64,000 nucleotides of DNA from Roseovarius autotrophicus (GCF_018069895.1 NZ_JAGQDH010000008.1:1-64000); one strand, 5' to 3'; shown: positions 54,915-63,513, counted from the stretch's first letter. Notes: generated by a model from the sequence alone, not told the origin. Program-made: numbers and translations.

Positions 54915-55964
54915 TCAGGCAAATCCGGTGATCAATTGACGCAACCCGAGCGCCGCCCCGGCAAAGATGGCGGCGAAGGTGACCGGCGCGCTCAGCGCCA
55001 GCACCGAAAAGGCCGACATGCCCTGACCGACCGAACAGCCGACGGCGATTACCCCGCCAAAGCCCATGCAGATGCCGCCGAGGATCTGGCGGCGCAATTC
55101 GCGTGGATCCTCGCAGGCTTCCCAGCGAAAATGCTGCTTCCAGAGGCTGCCCGCAAAGGCCCCGGCCAGAACGCCAAGAACCGAGGCCACGCCAAAGCTG
55201 AAGGCGGTGCCGCCGCTGGCGGTCATCAGGTACAGGATCGTATCGCCCAGGGGCGCCGAGAAAGTGTGCGAGATCACCGGCTGCGCCATGAAGCCGTGGG
55301 TTGCCACATAGGACGTGGCAGCCCAGCCCGAGGCGATGGCCAGCCCCACGGCACAGCCCCAGAACACCGCCCGCCGATCCGCCAGAAAGCGGCGCGAGCC
55401 GAGTGCCAGCCCCAGGATCGCAAGCGAGAGGGCAAGCCCGGCCCCGATTATCGGCAGGCCGGTCAGCCTGGCCAGCACCTCGGCATAGCTGCGGGTCTGC
55501 CAGTTCAGGCTTGTCGCATCGGTCACGGTGACGCGCAGGGCGGCCAGCGGCCCTGACATCATCACATAGGCCGAAATTCCCATCACCAGCACGATGACGA
55601 AGGCGCGCAGGTCGCCGCCGCCGAACCGCGCCAGTGCGCCATGTCCGCAATTCCCGGCAATCGACATGCCATATCCAAAGAGCAGACCGCCCAGAACGCT
55701 GGCCAGCGGCGACCATGGCGTGAGCCAATAGACATTCTCTGCGATCTCGAAGAAGCCGAGCGCGGCCATGCCGAATCCCGCTACCCCGGCAAAGCCGATG
55801 GCCAGCCCCCACATGCGCAATCGCGTGTCGCTGCCCTGATAAAGCACGTCCTCGATCGCGCCCAGGGTGCAGAACCTCCCTACGCGCGCGGCCAGCCCCA
55901 GAAGAACCCCGCCGCCAAAGGCTGCGAGCGTGATCAGAAGCGGTTCGGGAATCTCCGATATCAT
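54915..55964 (-). CDS. soxT: YeeE/YedE-type sulfur transporter SoxT
   Basis: A 349-residue membrane protein of the YeeE/YedE family, related to the thiosulfate importer TsuA, with about nine helices. Conserved Cys motifs of the family are present: GRFCTLGAIEDV (about residue 32), SIAGNCGHGALAR and GCSVGQGMSA. Paracoccus pantotrophus has soxT in the same place next to soxR and soxS, which supports the name. It probably brings thiosulfate or a sulfane-sulfur signal into the cytoplasm, where the repressor can sense it. It is the last gene of a soxS-soxR-soxT unit. Confidence 0.85.
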   Translation of the reverse strand: MISEIPEPLLITLAAFGGGVLLGLAARVGRFCTLGAIEDVLYQGSDTRLRMWGLAIGFAGVAGFGMAALGFFEIAENVYWLTPWSPLASVLGGLLFGYGMSIAGNCGHGALARFGGGDLRAFVIVLVMGISAYVMMSGPLAALRVTVTDATSLNWQTRSYAEVLARLTGLPIIGAGLALSLAILGLALGSRRFLADRRAVFWGCAVGLAIASGWAATSYVATHGFMAQPVISHTFSAPLGDTILYLMTASGGTAFSFGVASVLGVLAGAFAGSLWKQHFRWEACEDPRELRRQILGGICMGFGGVIAVGCSVGQGMSAFSVLALSAPVTFAAIFAGAALGLRQLITGFA

Positions 55965-56003
55965 AGGCCGTCCTCCCCTGGTCTACGTGCTTGACGCGCC
56001 CTC

Positions 56004-56318
56004 TCAGGCTTTGCGGCAGAACATGTCGTAGACCACGGTCAGGATCCGCATCGCGCGCTCGTCTGTCAAACTGTAATAGATGGCCTTGCCTTCCCGTCTT
56101 GGCGATACAAGCCCCTCCAGCCGCAGCCGCGAGAGCTGTTGCGAGACCGCCGCTTGCCGGGCCGAGAGCAATTCCTCCAGTTCCGACACCGATTTCTCGC
56201 CGGTCGTGAGGTGGCACAGGATCATGAGCCGACCCTCGTGGCTGATCGCCTTGAGGAACTCCGCCGCGTCACAGGCGTGGCTGTGCATGGCGTTGAGGCT
56301 CTGTTGGGTAACTTCCAT
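56004..56318 (-). CDS. soxR: ArsR-family repressor SoxR
   Basis: A 104-residue winged-helix repressor of the ArsR/SmtB family. The recognition helix region is ELLSARQAAVSQQLSRLR, then LEGLVSPRREGKAIYYSL. Cysteines are at 16, 35 and 101. The 35/101 pair is 66 residues apart, the same spacing as Cys41/Cys107 of the persulfide sensor SqrR, whose pair is bridged by sulfur when inducer is present. It would repress the divergent sox genes until thiosulfate-derived sulfane sulfur appears. It follows soxS after 29 bases and precedes soxT after 39. Confidence 0.9.
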   Translation of the reverse strand: MEVTQQSLNAMHSHACDAAEFLKAISHEGRLMILCHLTTGEKSVSELEELLSARQAAVSQQLSRLRLEGLVSPRREGKAIYYSLTDERAMRILTVVYDMFCRKA

Positions 56319-56347
56319 GGGCTTGGACCACGCTCCTTGGCGGATTG

Positions 56348-56701
56348 TCAGGGCAATGCCGTCGCGTCTGGGTGCGCGTCAAGCAGATTTGTCAGCAGAA
56401 ACCAGAAGAATTCATCCCCCCCATACCCCTCGATCCGGCCCAGTTCGCGGCCGTTGTCGATCAGGATGAAGGTGGGTGTGAAGATCGGCCGCGAGCCAAG
56501 GATCACATCATCGGGCAGGGCGTTGATCTGTGCGCGGCGCAGCGGCGCGCGCGCGCCTTGCTCGGTCTTGGGATAGATCGGGGCGATCTCGGCGTTCCAG
56601 CGGTCACACCAGGCGCAGCCATGCCGCTCGACCATCAGGAGTTCGGCCGCGTGCAACGGGACCGGAAGGACCAGAAGGCAGAGAAGGGCAAGAAAGCGCA
56701 T
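56348..56701 (-). CDS. soxS: Periplasmic thioredoxin SoxS
   Basis: A 117-residue thioredoxin-like protein with a signal peptide (first 18 residues, ending LHAA) and the redox motif HGCAWCDRW, a CxxC near residue 28. In Paracoccus, SoxS keeps SoxY reduced and active and takes part in the SoxR response. GGAGCG precedes the ATG at 56701, chosen because it begins the signal peptide. It diverges from soxV; the shared 76-base region holds a candidate SoxR operator. Confidence 0.88.
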   Translation of the reverse strand: MRFLALLCLLVLPVPLHAAELLMVERHGCAWCDRWNAEIAPIYPKTEQGARAPLRRAQINALPDDVILGSRPIFTPTFILIDNGRELGRIEGYGGDEFFWFLLTNLLDAHPDATALP

Positions 56702-56733
56702 CGGGCGCTCCGATTGACGGAGGTGCAAAAACA

Positions 56734-56757
56734 TATGATAGTTTGAATGTTTGAATG
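56734..56757 (+). promoter_or_regulatory. Candidate SoxR operator, soxS-soxV
   Basis: TATGATA, then two TGAAT half-sites (TTTGAATG, TTTGAATG). The same arrangement, with a one-base shorter gap, occurs before soxX at 58200-58222. The box lies 20 bases before soxV and 33 before soxS. In Paracoccus SoxR is known to bind these same two intergenic regions. Confidence 0.65.
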
Positions 56758-56777
56758 AATCAACCCCGAGGGCGCCC

Positions 56778-57515
56778 ATGTTCGATGTCTCGCTGTTAAG
56801 CGCCTTTCTGGGGGGGCTGATCGTATTCTTCTCGCCCTGTGTTCTTCCGATCGTGCCCTTCTACCTCAGCTACATGGCCGGGGCCTCGGTCTCGGCGGTG
56901 GGGGCAGGGGGTCAGCTTGCGCCGGGAGTGCGCGCGCGCGCCTTTGCCGCCTCGGTCATGTTCTCGGCAGGGATCATCACCGTCTTTGTGCTTCTTGGCG
57001 CGGCGGCCTTTGGCCTTAGTCAGGCATTCCGCGCATATCAGACCGAATTTCGTCTTGTCGCAGCGCTGATCGTGCTGGTTCTGGGCCTGCATTTCCTTGG
57101 CGTTCTGCGCATCGGCTTTCTCAACCGCGTGTTCCAGATCGAGGCGGGCGAGACCAGGGGCATGTCGGTTCTCGGTGCCTATGTGGTGGGCTTTGCCTTT
57201 GCCGCCGGGTGGACGCCTTGTGTCGGCGGTGTGCTCACGGCGGTGGTCTTTACCGCCAGCACCGAGGCGACGGCGATGCGCGGGCTTGGCCTGATGCTGG
57301 TCTTTGGCCTTGCCATGACCATTCCCTTCATGGTGGCCGCGCTCTTCATCGGGCCGTTCCTGCGCTTTGTCGCGCGGTTCCGGCGGCATCTGCCCAAAGT
57401 TGAAAAGGCGATGGGTGTCCTGCTGATCGTCTTTGCTGCGCTCATCGCGACCGACAGCGTCAACTACATCGCACAATGGATGCTGGAGACCTTTCCGGTA
57501 TTCCAGAACATTTAG
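56778..57515 (+). CDS. soxV: CcdA/DsbD-type electron carrier SoxV
   Basis: A 245-residue membrane protein of the CcdA family with six helices; the redox Cys residues are in FSPCVLPIVPFYLSYM (about residue 21) and GWTPCVGGVL (about 145). SoxV moves reductant from cytoplasmic thioredoxin to periplasmic SoxW and SoxS. The start at 56778, with GAGG upstream, replaces an earlier TTG at 56751. It is the first gene of the plus-strand sox cluster, and soxW follows after 12 bases. Confidence 0.93.
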   Translation: MFDVSLLSAFLGGLIVFFSPCVLPIVPFYLSYMAGASVSAVGAGGQLAPGVRARAFAASVMFSAGIITVFVLLGAAAFGLSQAFRAYQTEFRLVAALIVLVLGLHFLGVLRIGFLNRVFQIEAGETRGMSVLGAYVVGFAFAAGWTPCVGGVLTAVVFTASTEATAMRGLGLMLVFGLAMTIPFMVAALFIGPFLRFVARFRRHLPKVEKAMGVLLIVFAALIATDSVNYIAQWMLETFPVFQNI

Positions 57516-57527
57516 GGAGGACATGCC

Positions 57528-58121
57528 ATGACACGATTCCTGAGATTGCTGGTCCTGCGCCTTCTGGCCGCGCTGGTTCTGGCCCTGCCGGTCGCCGCGG
57601 CGGAGCTTGGCGATGACGGGCTGCACAAGGTCGACTGGATCCGCGACACGTTCAAGGATCTGCGCGAGGATCTGGACGATGCCAATGCCGAGGGCAAGCG
57701 CCTGATGCTGATTGTCGAGCAGCGCGGCTGCATCTACTGCACGCGGATGCATGAGAAGGTATTCCCCCGCCCCGAGATCGCCGACTACATCCGGGACAAC
57801 TATTTCGTGGTGCGGATCAACCTGCACGGCGATACCGAGGTGACCGATTTCGACGGCGAATCGCTGACCGAGAAACAGGCGGCACGGAAATGGGGCTTGC
57901 TGTTCACCCCGTCCATTCTGTTCCTGCCCGAGGAGGTGGACGAGGGGCAGACAGCGGCGCAGGCGGCGGTTGCGATGATGCCCGGCGCGTTCGAGGCGGG
58001 CACCACGCTGGACCTGCTGACCTGGGTGCGGGAAAAGCGGTATGCGCTTGACGGGGATGAAGATTTTCAGCGCTACCATGCGCGCATGATCGCCGAACGC
58101 GCCACGCGCAAGTCCGATTGA
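57528..58121 (+). CDS. soxW: Periplasmic thioredoxin SoxW
   Basis: A 197-residue thioredoxin-fold protein with a signal peptide (ending VAAA at about residue 24) and the CxxC motif QRGCIYCTRM near residue 67; cis-Pro follows in LLFTPSILF. SoxV delivers electrons to it in Paracoccus. GGGAGG lies about 10 bases before the start. It is in the soxV transcript; a gap of 116 bases with palindromes separates it from soxX. Confidence 0.92.
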   Translation: MTRFLRLLVLRLLAALVLALPVAAAELGDDGLHKVDWIRDTFKDLREDLDDANAEGKRLMLIVEQRGCIYCTRMHEKVFPRPEIADYIRDNYFVVRINLHGDTEVTDFDGESLTEKQAARKWGLLFTPSILFLPEEVDEGQTAAQAAVAMMPGAFEAGTTLDLLTWVREKRYALDGDEDFQRYHARMIAERATRKSD

Positions 58122-58147
58122 CCACAGCATTGGTGAGGCGCCGAATA

Positions 58148-58175
58148 CATTAAATTCAAGAATAAGAATTTAATG
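58148..58175. promoter_or_regulatory. Inverted repeat upstream of soxX
   Basis: CATTAAATTC and GAATTTAATG form a perfect 10-base inverted repeat with an 8-base spacer. It lies just upstream of a candidate -35 (TTGTGT, 58176-58181) of the soxX promoter. It could be a second SoxR site or an activator site. Confidence 0.6.
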
Positions 58176-58199
58176 TTGTGTGATCCCGCGATTGTGTCC

Positions 58200-58222
58200 T
58201 ATGATATACTGAATTCTGAATG
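58200..58222 (+). promoter_or_regulatory. Candidate SoxR operator and soxX promoter
   Basis: TATGATA, then CTGAATTC and TGAATG, matching the soxS-soxV box. TATGAT (58200-58205) also fits as a -10 with TTGTGT 18 bases upstream, so a bound repressor would cover the promoter. The soxX start is 15 bases downstream. Confidence 0.65.
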
Positions 58223-58237
58223 TGTTAGGGAGGACGC

Positions 58238-58708
58238 ATGAAACGCACGATTATTGCCCTGTCGCTTGCGGGAATGGCGACAAGCGTCACGGCGGCTGAG
58301 ATCGCCCCTGGCGATGTCGCGTTCGAGGATGGGGCCATCACGGTTTCGCTCACTGGCCAACCCGGTGATCCGGCGCGCGGCCGCGAGGTTCTGGGCAGCC
58401 GGTCGCTCGGCAACTGCGTGGCCTGCCACGCCAATTCCGAAATGGCCGACATCCCATTCCATGGCGAGATTGGCCCGATGCTGGACGGGACCGGCGACCG
58501 CTGGACCGAGGCCGAACTGCGCGGCATCGTCGCCAATGCCAAGGAAATGTTCCCCGGCTCGATGATGCCCAGCTTCTACCGTGTGGATGGCTACACCCGG
58601 CCCGGCAACGCCTTTACCGGCAAGGCGGCGGACGAAACCTTCGGCCCGCTTCTGACCGCGCAGCAAATCGAAGATGTGGTCGCCTATCTGGTGACCCTCA
58701 AGGACTGA
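58238..58708 (+). CDS. soxX: Cytochrome c subunit SoxX
   Basis: A 156-residue periplasmic monohaem cytochrome c with signal peptide ending VTAA (residue 20). The haem motif CVACH is at residues 60-64 and a Met ligand is likely in GSMMPSFYR. SoxX and SoxA form the complex that oxidatively couples thiosulfate to SoxY. GGGAGGA precedes the ATG. It begins the structural-gene part of the cluster, behind its own promoter region. Confidence 0.96.
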   Translation: MKRTIIALSLAGMATSVTAAEIAPGDVAFEDGAITVSLTGQPGDPARGREVLGSRSLGNCVACHANSEMADIPFHGEIGPMLDGTGDRWTEAELRGIVANAKEMFPGSMMPSFYRVDGYTRPGNAFTGKAADETFGPLLTAQQIEDVVAYLVTLKD

Positions 58709-58752
58709 CCCTGTCCCGCGCAGGCGGGCCAAAGATACAGGAGAAAAGACAA

Positions 58753-59169
58753 ATGCAACTTTCACGACGCAACGTGATGATCATGGGCGCGGGGGCCTTT
58801 GTGGCCTTCGGTCTGCCGATGCGTGCCAGCGCTGCCGCCGAGGATAAGATCGCGGAATTCACCGGCGGGGCCGCGATGGCCGATACCGGGATCACCCTGA
58901 CTGCGCCCGAGATCGCCGAGAACGGCAACACCGTGCCGATCGAGGTCTCTGCGCCCGGGGCCGAGGCGATCCTCGTGCTTGCCATGGGTAACCCGACGCC
59001 GGGCGTGGCCCAGTTCAACTTCGGTCCGCTGGCCGGGTCGCAATTCGCTTCGACCCGGATCCGCCTTGCCGGCACGCAGGACGTGGTCGCGGTCGCGAAG
59101 ATGAAGGACGGAACGTTCGCGCGTGCCTCGCGCAACGTCAAGGTCACCATCGGCGGCTGCGGCGGCTGA
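58753..59169 (+). CDS. soxY: Sulfur carrier SoxY
   Basis: A 138-residue covalent sulfur carrier. The C-terminus VTIGGCGG carries Cys136 on the flexible swinging arm to which sulfur intermediates are bound. A twin-arginine signal (LSRRNVMIMG) is at the N-terminus, so SoxY takes its partner SoxZ out through Tat. AGGAG precedes the start. soxZ follows after 22 bases. Confidence 0.97.
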   Translation: MQLSRRNVMIMGAGAFVAFGLPMRASAAAEDKIAEFTGGAAMADTGITLTAPEIAENGNTVPIEVSAPGAEAILVLAMGNPTPGVAQFNFGPLAGSQFASTRIRLAGTQDVVAVAKMKDGTFARASRNVKVTIGGCGG

Positions 59170-59191
59170 GGAAATTCAAGGAGATACACCC

Positions 59192-59521
59192 ATGGCACAA
59201 GATGTCAAACCACGCATCAAGCTTCCGAAATCGGCAGCGGCGGGCGAAACAATCTCGATCAAGACCCTCGTGAACCACACGATGGAATCCGGCCAGCGCA
59301 AGGATGCCGACGGCAATACCATCCCCCGCTCGATCATCAACCGCTTCACCGCCGAATTCAACGGCCAGACGGTCGTGGACGTGACGATGGAACCGGCGAT
59401 CTCGACCAACCCCTATTTCGAATTCGAGGCGATCGTGCCCGAGGCGGGGGAGTTCAAGTTCACCTGGTATGACGACGATGGCTCGATCTACGAGGATGTG
59501 AAGTCGATCGCGCTCGCCTGA
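59192..59521 (+). CDS. soxZ: SoxY partner SoxZ
   Basis: A 109-residue immunoglobulin-like protein without a signal peptide; it is exported in complex with SoxY. Family signatures are KPRIKLPKSAAAGETISIKT, NRFTAEFNGQTVVDV and FKFTWYDDDGSIYED. AAGGAG precedes the ATG at 59192, chosen over a longer frame that would overlap soxY. Confidence 0.97.
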   Translation: MAQDVKPRIKLPKSAAAGETISIKTLVNHTMESGQRKDADGNTIPRSIINRFTAEFNGQTVVDVTMEPAISTNPYFEFEAIVPEAGEFKFTWYDDDGSIYEDVKSIALA

Positions 59522-59548
59522 GCCGGAATCGTCGAGGGAGGGACGAGA

Positions 59549-60406
59549 ATGACACGAACCAAGATGCTTGCCGCGCTTTTCGGCGCCACGGCGATGATGA
59601 CAGGCCCCGCCCTCGCGGAGCCTGCCGAGGACACGCTCAACCTCAACGACGAGATTGAACTTGTCACATGGACCGAACCTTCCGAGGCGCTTGACGGGGC
59701 GCTGACCGAGGTGATTTCGGGCTGGCATTTCCGCGGCGACGAGACGCGCGCCATGCAGGCCGACGATTTCGACAATCCGGGCATGATGTTCGCCGATCAG
59801 GCGCGAGAGACCTGGGACATGGTCGACGGCGCGGCGGGCAAGTCCTGCGCAAGCTGTCACGGCGACGTGGACGAGTCGATGAAGGGCGTCCGCGCCGTCT
59901 ACCCGAAGTGGAACGAGACGGCGGGCGAGGTGCGCACGCTCGAAATGCAGGTCAACGCCTGCCGCACCGAGCAGATGCAGGCCGAGCCCTGGAAATACAC
60001 CGGCGAAGACATGATCAACATGACGGCGCTGATTTCCGCGGTCTCGCGCGGTATGCCGATGAACGTGGCGATTGACGGTCCCGCCCGCGAGACCTGGGAA
60101 AAGGGCAAGGATATCTATTACACCCGTTTCGGCCAGCTAGAGCTGAGCTGCGCCAATTGTCACGAGGACAATTACGGGCGGATGATCCGGGCCGACCACC
60201 TGAGCCAGGGCCAGATCAACGGCTTCCCGACCTACCGTCTCAAGGACGCCAAGCTGGTGGCAGCGCAGCACCGTTTCCGCGGCTGCATCCGTGACACCCG
60301 TGCCGAGACCTTCGCCGTCGGAAGCCCCGAGTTCATCGCACTCGAGCTTTATGTGGCCAGCCGTGGCAATGGTCTGTCGGTCGAGGGGCCGTCCGTCCGC
60401 AACTGA
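59549..60406 (+). CDS. soxA: Dihaem cytochrome SoxA
   Basis: A 285-residue dihaem cytochrome c with signal peptide ending PALA (residue 23). Haem motifs CASCH (100-104) and CANCH (201-205) are both present, so this is the dihaem form. Cys246 in RFRGCIRDTRAE is the known active-site haem ligand that carries the persulfide. With SoxX it joins thiosulfate to SoxY Cys136. GGAGGG precedes the start. A terminator-like hairpin follows the stop. Confidence 0.96.
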   Translation: MTRTKMLAALFGATAMMTGPALAEPAEDTLNLNDEIELVTWTEPSEALDGALTEVISGWHFRGDETRAMQADDFDNPGMMFADQARETWDMVDGAAGKSCASCHGDVDESMKGVRAVYPKWNETAGEVRTLEMQVNACRTEQMQAEPWKYTGEDMINMTALISAVSRGMPMNVAIDGPARETWEKGKDIYYTRFGQLELSCANCHEDNYGRMIRADHLSQGQINGFPTYRLKDAKLVAAQHRFRGCIRDTRAETFAVGSPEFIALELYVASRGNGLSVEGPSVRN

Positions 60407-60414
60407 TCGGATTA

Positions 60415-60444
60415 CCCCGCCGGGCAGCGCCCGTGCGGGGTTTT
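60415..60444 (+). terminator. Terminator-like hairpin between soxA and soxB
   Basis: CCCCGC, an inner CGGGC-AGC-GCCCG stem, T, then GCGGGG followed by TTTT. This is the form of an intrinsic terminator but it lies inside the operon, 8 bases after soxA. Partial termination here would give less soxB-soxC-soxD than soxX-soxA mRNA. Confidence 0.75.
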
Positions 60445-60468
60445 CCTCAATCTTAAATATTCAAAAAA

Positions 60469-60487
60469 CCGCATGGGTTCCATGCGG
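60469..60487 (+). promoter_or_regulatory. Hairpin in soxB leader
   Basis: CCGCATGG, a GTT loop and CCATGCGG form a perfect 8-bp stem, 18 bases before the soxB start. It includes two ATG triplets and lies next to the ribosome-binding site GAAGGG, so it could affect soxB translation. Confidence 0.5.
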
Positions 60488-60505
60488 GGCATGGAAGGGT
60501 CCGAC

Positions 60506-62203
60506 ATGATCTCGCGGCGTGATTTTCTTCAGACGAGCATGGCCGCCTCGGCCATTCTTGGGGCGTCCTCCTTTGGCAACTGGGCGCGACTTGCAGCACA
60601 GCAGGCGCTGACGCAGGATCAGCTTCTGCAATTTGACACGTTCGGCAATGTGAGCCTGATTCACATCACCGATATTCACGGGCAGCTCAAGCCGATCTAT
60701 TTCCGTGAACCGTCGATCAACCTCGGCGTGGGCGGCAACCGGGGCGCAGTCCCTCATGTCACCGGCGCCGATTTCCGCCGCCTTTATGGCATTGATGATG
60801 GCAGCCCGTCGCATTACGCGCTGTCCTCGGGCGATTTCAGTGCGCTGGCGCAGGCCTATGGCCGGGTCGGCGGGCTTGATCGTGTGGCCACCGTGATCAA
60901 CGCCATCCGCGCCGATCGCCCTGACGCGATCCTGCTCGATGGCGGCGACACCTGGCACGGCTCCTATACCTGCTATCACACGGCAGGGCAGGACATGGTC
61001 AACGTGATGAACGCGCTCAAGCCCGACGCGATGACCTTTCACTGGGAATTCACCCTCGGTTCTGACCGCGTGCATGAGATTGTTGAGGGGCTGCCCTTCG
61101 CCGCTCTGGGACAGAACATCTTTGACGCCGAGTGGAACGAGCCGACCGATGTTTTCCCCCCCTACACCTTCTTCGAGCGCGGCGGCGTCAAGATCGCGGT
61201 CATCGGTCAGGCCTTCCCCTACATGCCGATCGCCAACCCCGGCTGGATGTTCCCCGAATACTCGTTCGGTATCCGGGACGAGAACATGCAGGCCATGGTG
61301 GACGAGGTGCGCGCGCAGGGGGCCGAACTGGTTGTCTGCCTCAGCCACAACGGCTTTGACGTGGACAAGAAGATGGCAAGCCGCGTCAAGGGCATCGACG
61401 TGCTCCTGTCGGGGCACACCCATGATGCCCTGCCCGAGCCGGTGCTTGTCGGCGAGACACTCATCATCGCCTCCGGCTCCAACGGCAAATTCGTCAGCCG
61501 CGTCGATCTCGATGTGCGCGACGGTCGCATGATGGGTTTCCGCCACAAGCTCATCCCGATCTTCTCGGATGTGATCGAGCCGGACAAGGCGGTTGCCGCG
61601 CTCATCGACGAGCAGCGCGCGCCCTATCTCGACCAGTTGACCGAGGTGATCGGCCAAACCGACAGCCTGCTTTACCGGCGCGGCAATTTCAACGGAACCT
61701 GGGACGATCTGATCTGTGACGCGCTGATCGCCGAGCGCGATGCTGACATCGCCATGTCGCCCGGCGTCCGCTGGGGGCCGTCGCTGATCCCCGGTCAGGA
61801 CATCACCCGCGAAGACATCTTCAACGTCACCTCGATGACCTATGGTCAGGCCTATCGCTCCGAGATGACCGGCGAGTTCATCAAGGTGATCCTCGAGGAC
61901 GTGGCCGACAACATCTTCAACCCCGACCCCTATTACCAGCAGGGCGGCGACATGGTGCGCACCGGCGGGCTTGGCTACCGGATCGACATCAACCAGCCGC
62001 AGGGCAGCCGGATCAGCGAGATGACCCTGCTCCGGACTGGCGAGGCGATTGTTCCGTCAAAAAATTACGTCGTCGCCGGCTGGGCCAGCGTCAACGAGGG
62101 CACCGAGGGCCCGCAGATCTGGGACGTGGTGGAAAACCACATCCGCAAGCAGGGCACCATCCGCCTTGCCCCCAATGACAGCGTCAAGGTCATCGGCGCG
62201 TAA
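60506..62203 (+). CDS. soxB: Sulfate thiohydrolase SoxB
   Basis: A 565-residue dimanganese hydrolase of the 5'-nucleotidase fold that releases sulfate from SoxY-bound thiosulfonate. A twin-arginine signal (SRRDFLQT) opens the protein. Metal-binding segments are ITDIHGQ (Asp56, His58), LLDGGDTWHG (Asp148) and LLSGHTHDALP. TFHWEFTLG replaces the GNHE of nucleotidases, as typical in SoxB. The Met at 60506 is preferred to 60473 because it starts the Tat signal and has GAAGGG upstream. Confidence 0.96.
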   Translation: MISRRDFLQTSMAASAILGASSFGNWARLAAQQALTQDQLLQFDTFGNVSLIHITDIHGQLKPIYFREPSINLGVGGNRGAVPHVTGADFRRLYGIDDGSPSHYALSSGDFSALAQAYGRVGGLDRVATVINAIRADRPDAILLDGGDTWHGSYTCYHTAGQDMVNVMNALKPDAMTFHWEFTLGSDRVHEIVEGLPFAALGQNIFDAEWNEPTDVFPPYTFFERGGVKIAVIGQAFPYMPIANPGWMFPEYSFGIRDENMQAMVDEVRAQGAELVVCLSHNGFDVDKKMASRVKGIDVLLSGHTHDALPEPVLVGETLIIASGSNGKFVSRVDLDVRDGRMMGFRHKLIPIFSDVIEPDKAVAALIDEQRAPYLDQLTEVIGQTDSLLYRRGNFNGTWDDLICDALIAERDADIAMSPGVRWGPSLIPGQDITREDIFNVTSMTYGQAYRSEMTGEFIKVILEDVADNIFNPDPYYQQGGDMVRTGGLGYRIDINQPQGSRISEMTLLRTGEAIVPSKNYVVAGWASVNEGTEGPQIWDVVENHIRKQGTIRLAPNDSVKVIGA

Positions 62204-62229
62204 GAGCATGTTGAAAGGAGGCATTCGAG

Positions 62230-63513
62230 ATGTCTGAACTCATCAAGGGTAAACCCACCTCGCGCCGCGCCTTCCTGCGCGGCAGCGTGGCAGCGGCAGC
62301 GGGCGCCGTGGCCGCAGGCACGGCGCAGGCGGGCACGCCCGATCCACTGATCACAGAGGTGCAGCCCTGGGCAAATGGTTTTGGCGATGGCGTCGATGCC
62401 ACCCCCTACGGCCTGCCGATTCAGTATGAATCCGACGTGATCCGCCGCAATGTGGAATGGCTGACCGCCGACACGACATCTTCGATCAACTTTACCCCGA
62501 TTCATGCGCTCGACGGCACGATCACGCCGCAGGGTTGCGCCTTTGAACGTCACCATTCCGGCGCGATCGACCTGCGCAAGGAAGATTACCGCCTGATGAT
62601 CAACGGCCTTGTCGATACGCCGCTGGTCTTTACCTATGCCGATCTCGAACGCTTCCCACGCGAGAACCACGTTTATTTCTGCGAATGTGCCGCCAATACC
62701 GGCATGGAATGGGCTGGCGCGCAACTCAATGGCGCACAGTTCACCCATGGCATGATTCACAACATGGAATATACCGGCGTGCCGCTGCGCACCCTGCTGG
62801 AAGAGGCCGGGCTGGACGTGGCGGGCGATCTCAAGGACAAGTGGGTCTATGTCGAGGGGGCTGACGCCTCGTCCAATGGCCGCTCGATCCCGATGGCCAA
62901 GGCGCTTGGCGATTGCCTTGTCGCGTTCAAGGCCAATGGCGAGGCGCTGCGCAAGGAGCACGGCTATCCCGTGCGCCTCGTCGTGCCGGGCTGGGAAGGT
63001 AACATGTGGGTCAAGTGGCTACGCCGCATCGAAGTGACCGATGCCGCCGTCGAAAGCCGTGAAGAAACCAGCAAATACACCGATACGCTGGCCGATGGCA
63101 CCAGCCGTAAATGGACCTGGGTGATGGATGCCAAATCGATCATCACCTCGCCCAGTCCGCAAGCGCCCATCACTCACGGAACGGGGCCGCTTGTGATCAC
63201 GGGTCTCGCCTGGTCCGGCCATGGCGCAATTACGCGCGTGGATGTGTCCAAGGACGGTGGCAAGACATGGGAAACCGCCCGTCTGGCCAAACCGGGCGAG
63301 GCCAAGGCGCTGACGCGGTTCTATCTCGATACCACCTGGGACGGTGAGGAGATGCTGCTGCAAAGCCGCGCCATGGACGAGACCGGCTATATCCAGCCGA
63401 CCAAGGCACAGCTGCGCGAGGTGCGGGGCGAGAACTCGATCTATCACAACAACTGCATCCAGACCTGGTGGGTTCGTCCGAACGGGGAGGCCGAGAATGT
63501 CGAAATTTCTTAA
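62230..63513 (+). CDS. soxC: Molybdenum sulfane dehydrogenase SoxC
   Basis: A 427-residue molybdenum protein of the sulfite oxidase family that, with SoxD, oxidises the sulfane sulfur left on SoxY by six electrons. A twin-arginine signal (TSRRAFLRG) is at residues 10-18. The Mo-ligand Cys is Cys153 in YFCECAANTG; the dimerisation domain begins around residue 300 with TGLAWSGHGAITRVDVSKD. AAAGGAGG precedes the start. The soxD start lies inside its 3' end. Confidence 0.96.
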   Translation: MSELIKGKPTSRRAFLRGSVAAAAGAVAAGTAQAGTPDPLITEVQPWANGFGDGVDATPYGLPIQYESDVIRRNVEWLTADTTSSINFTPIHALDGTITPQGCAFERHHSGAIDLRKEDYRLMINGLVDTPLVFTYADLERFPRENHVYFCECAANTGMEWAGAQLNGAQFTHGMIHNMEYTGVPLRTLLEEAGLDVAGDLKDKWVYVEGADASSNGRSIPMAKALGDCLVAFKANGEALRKEHGYPVRLVVPGWEGNMWVKWLRRIEVTDAAVESREETSKYTDTLADGTSRKWTWVMDAKSIITSPSPQAPITHGTGPLVITGLAWSGHGAITRVDVSKDGGKTWETARLAKPGEAKALTRFYLDTTWDGEEMLLQSRAMDETGYIQPTKAQLREVRGENSIYHNNCIQTWWVRPNGEAENVEIS

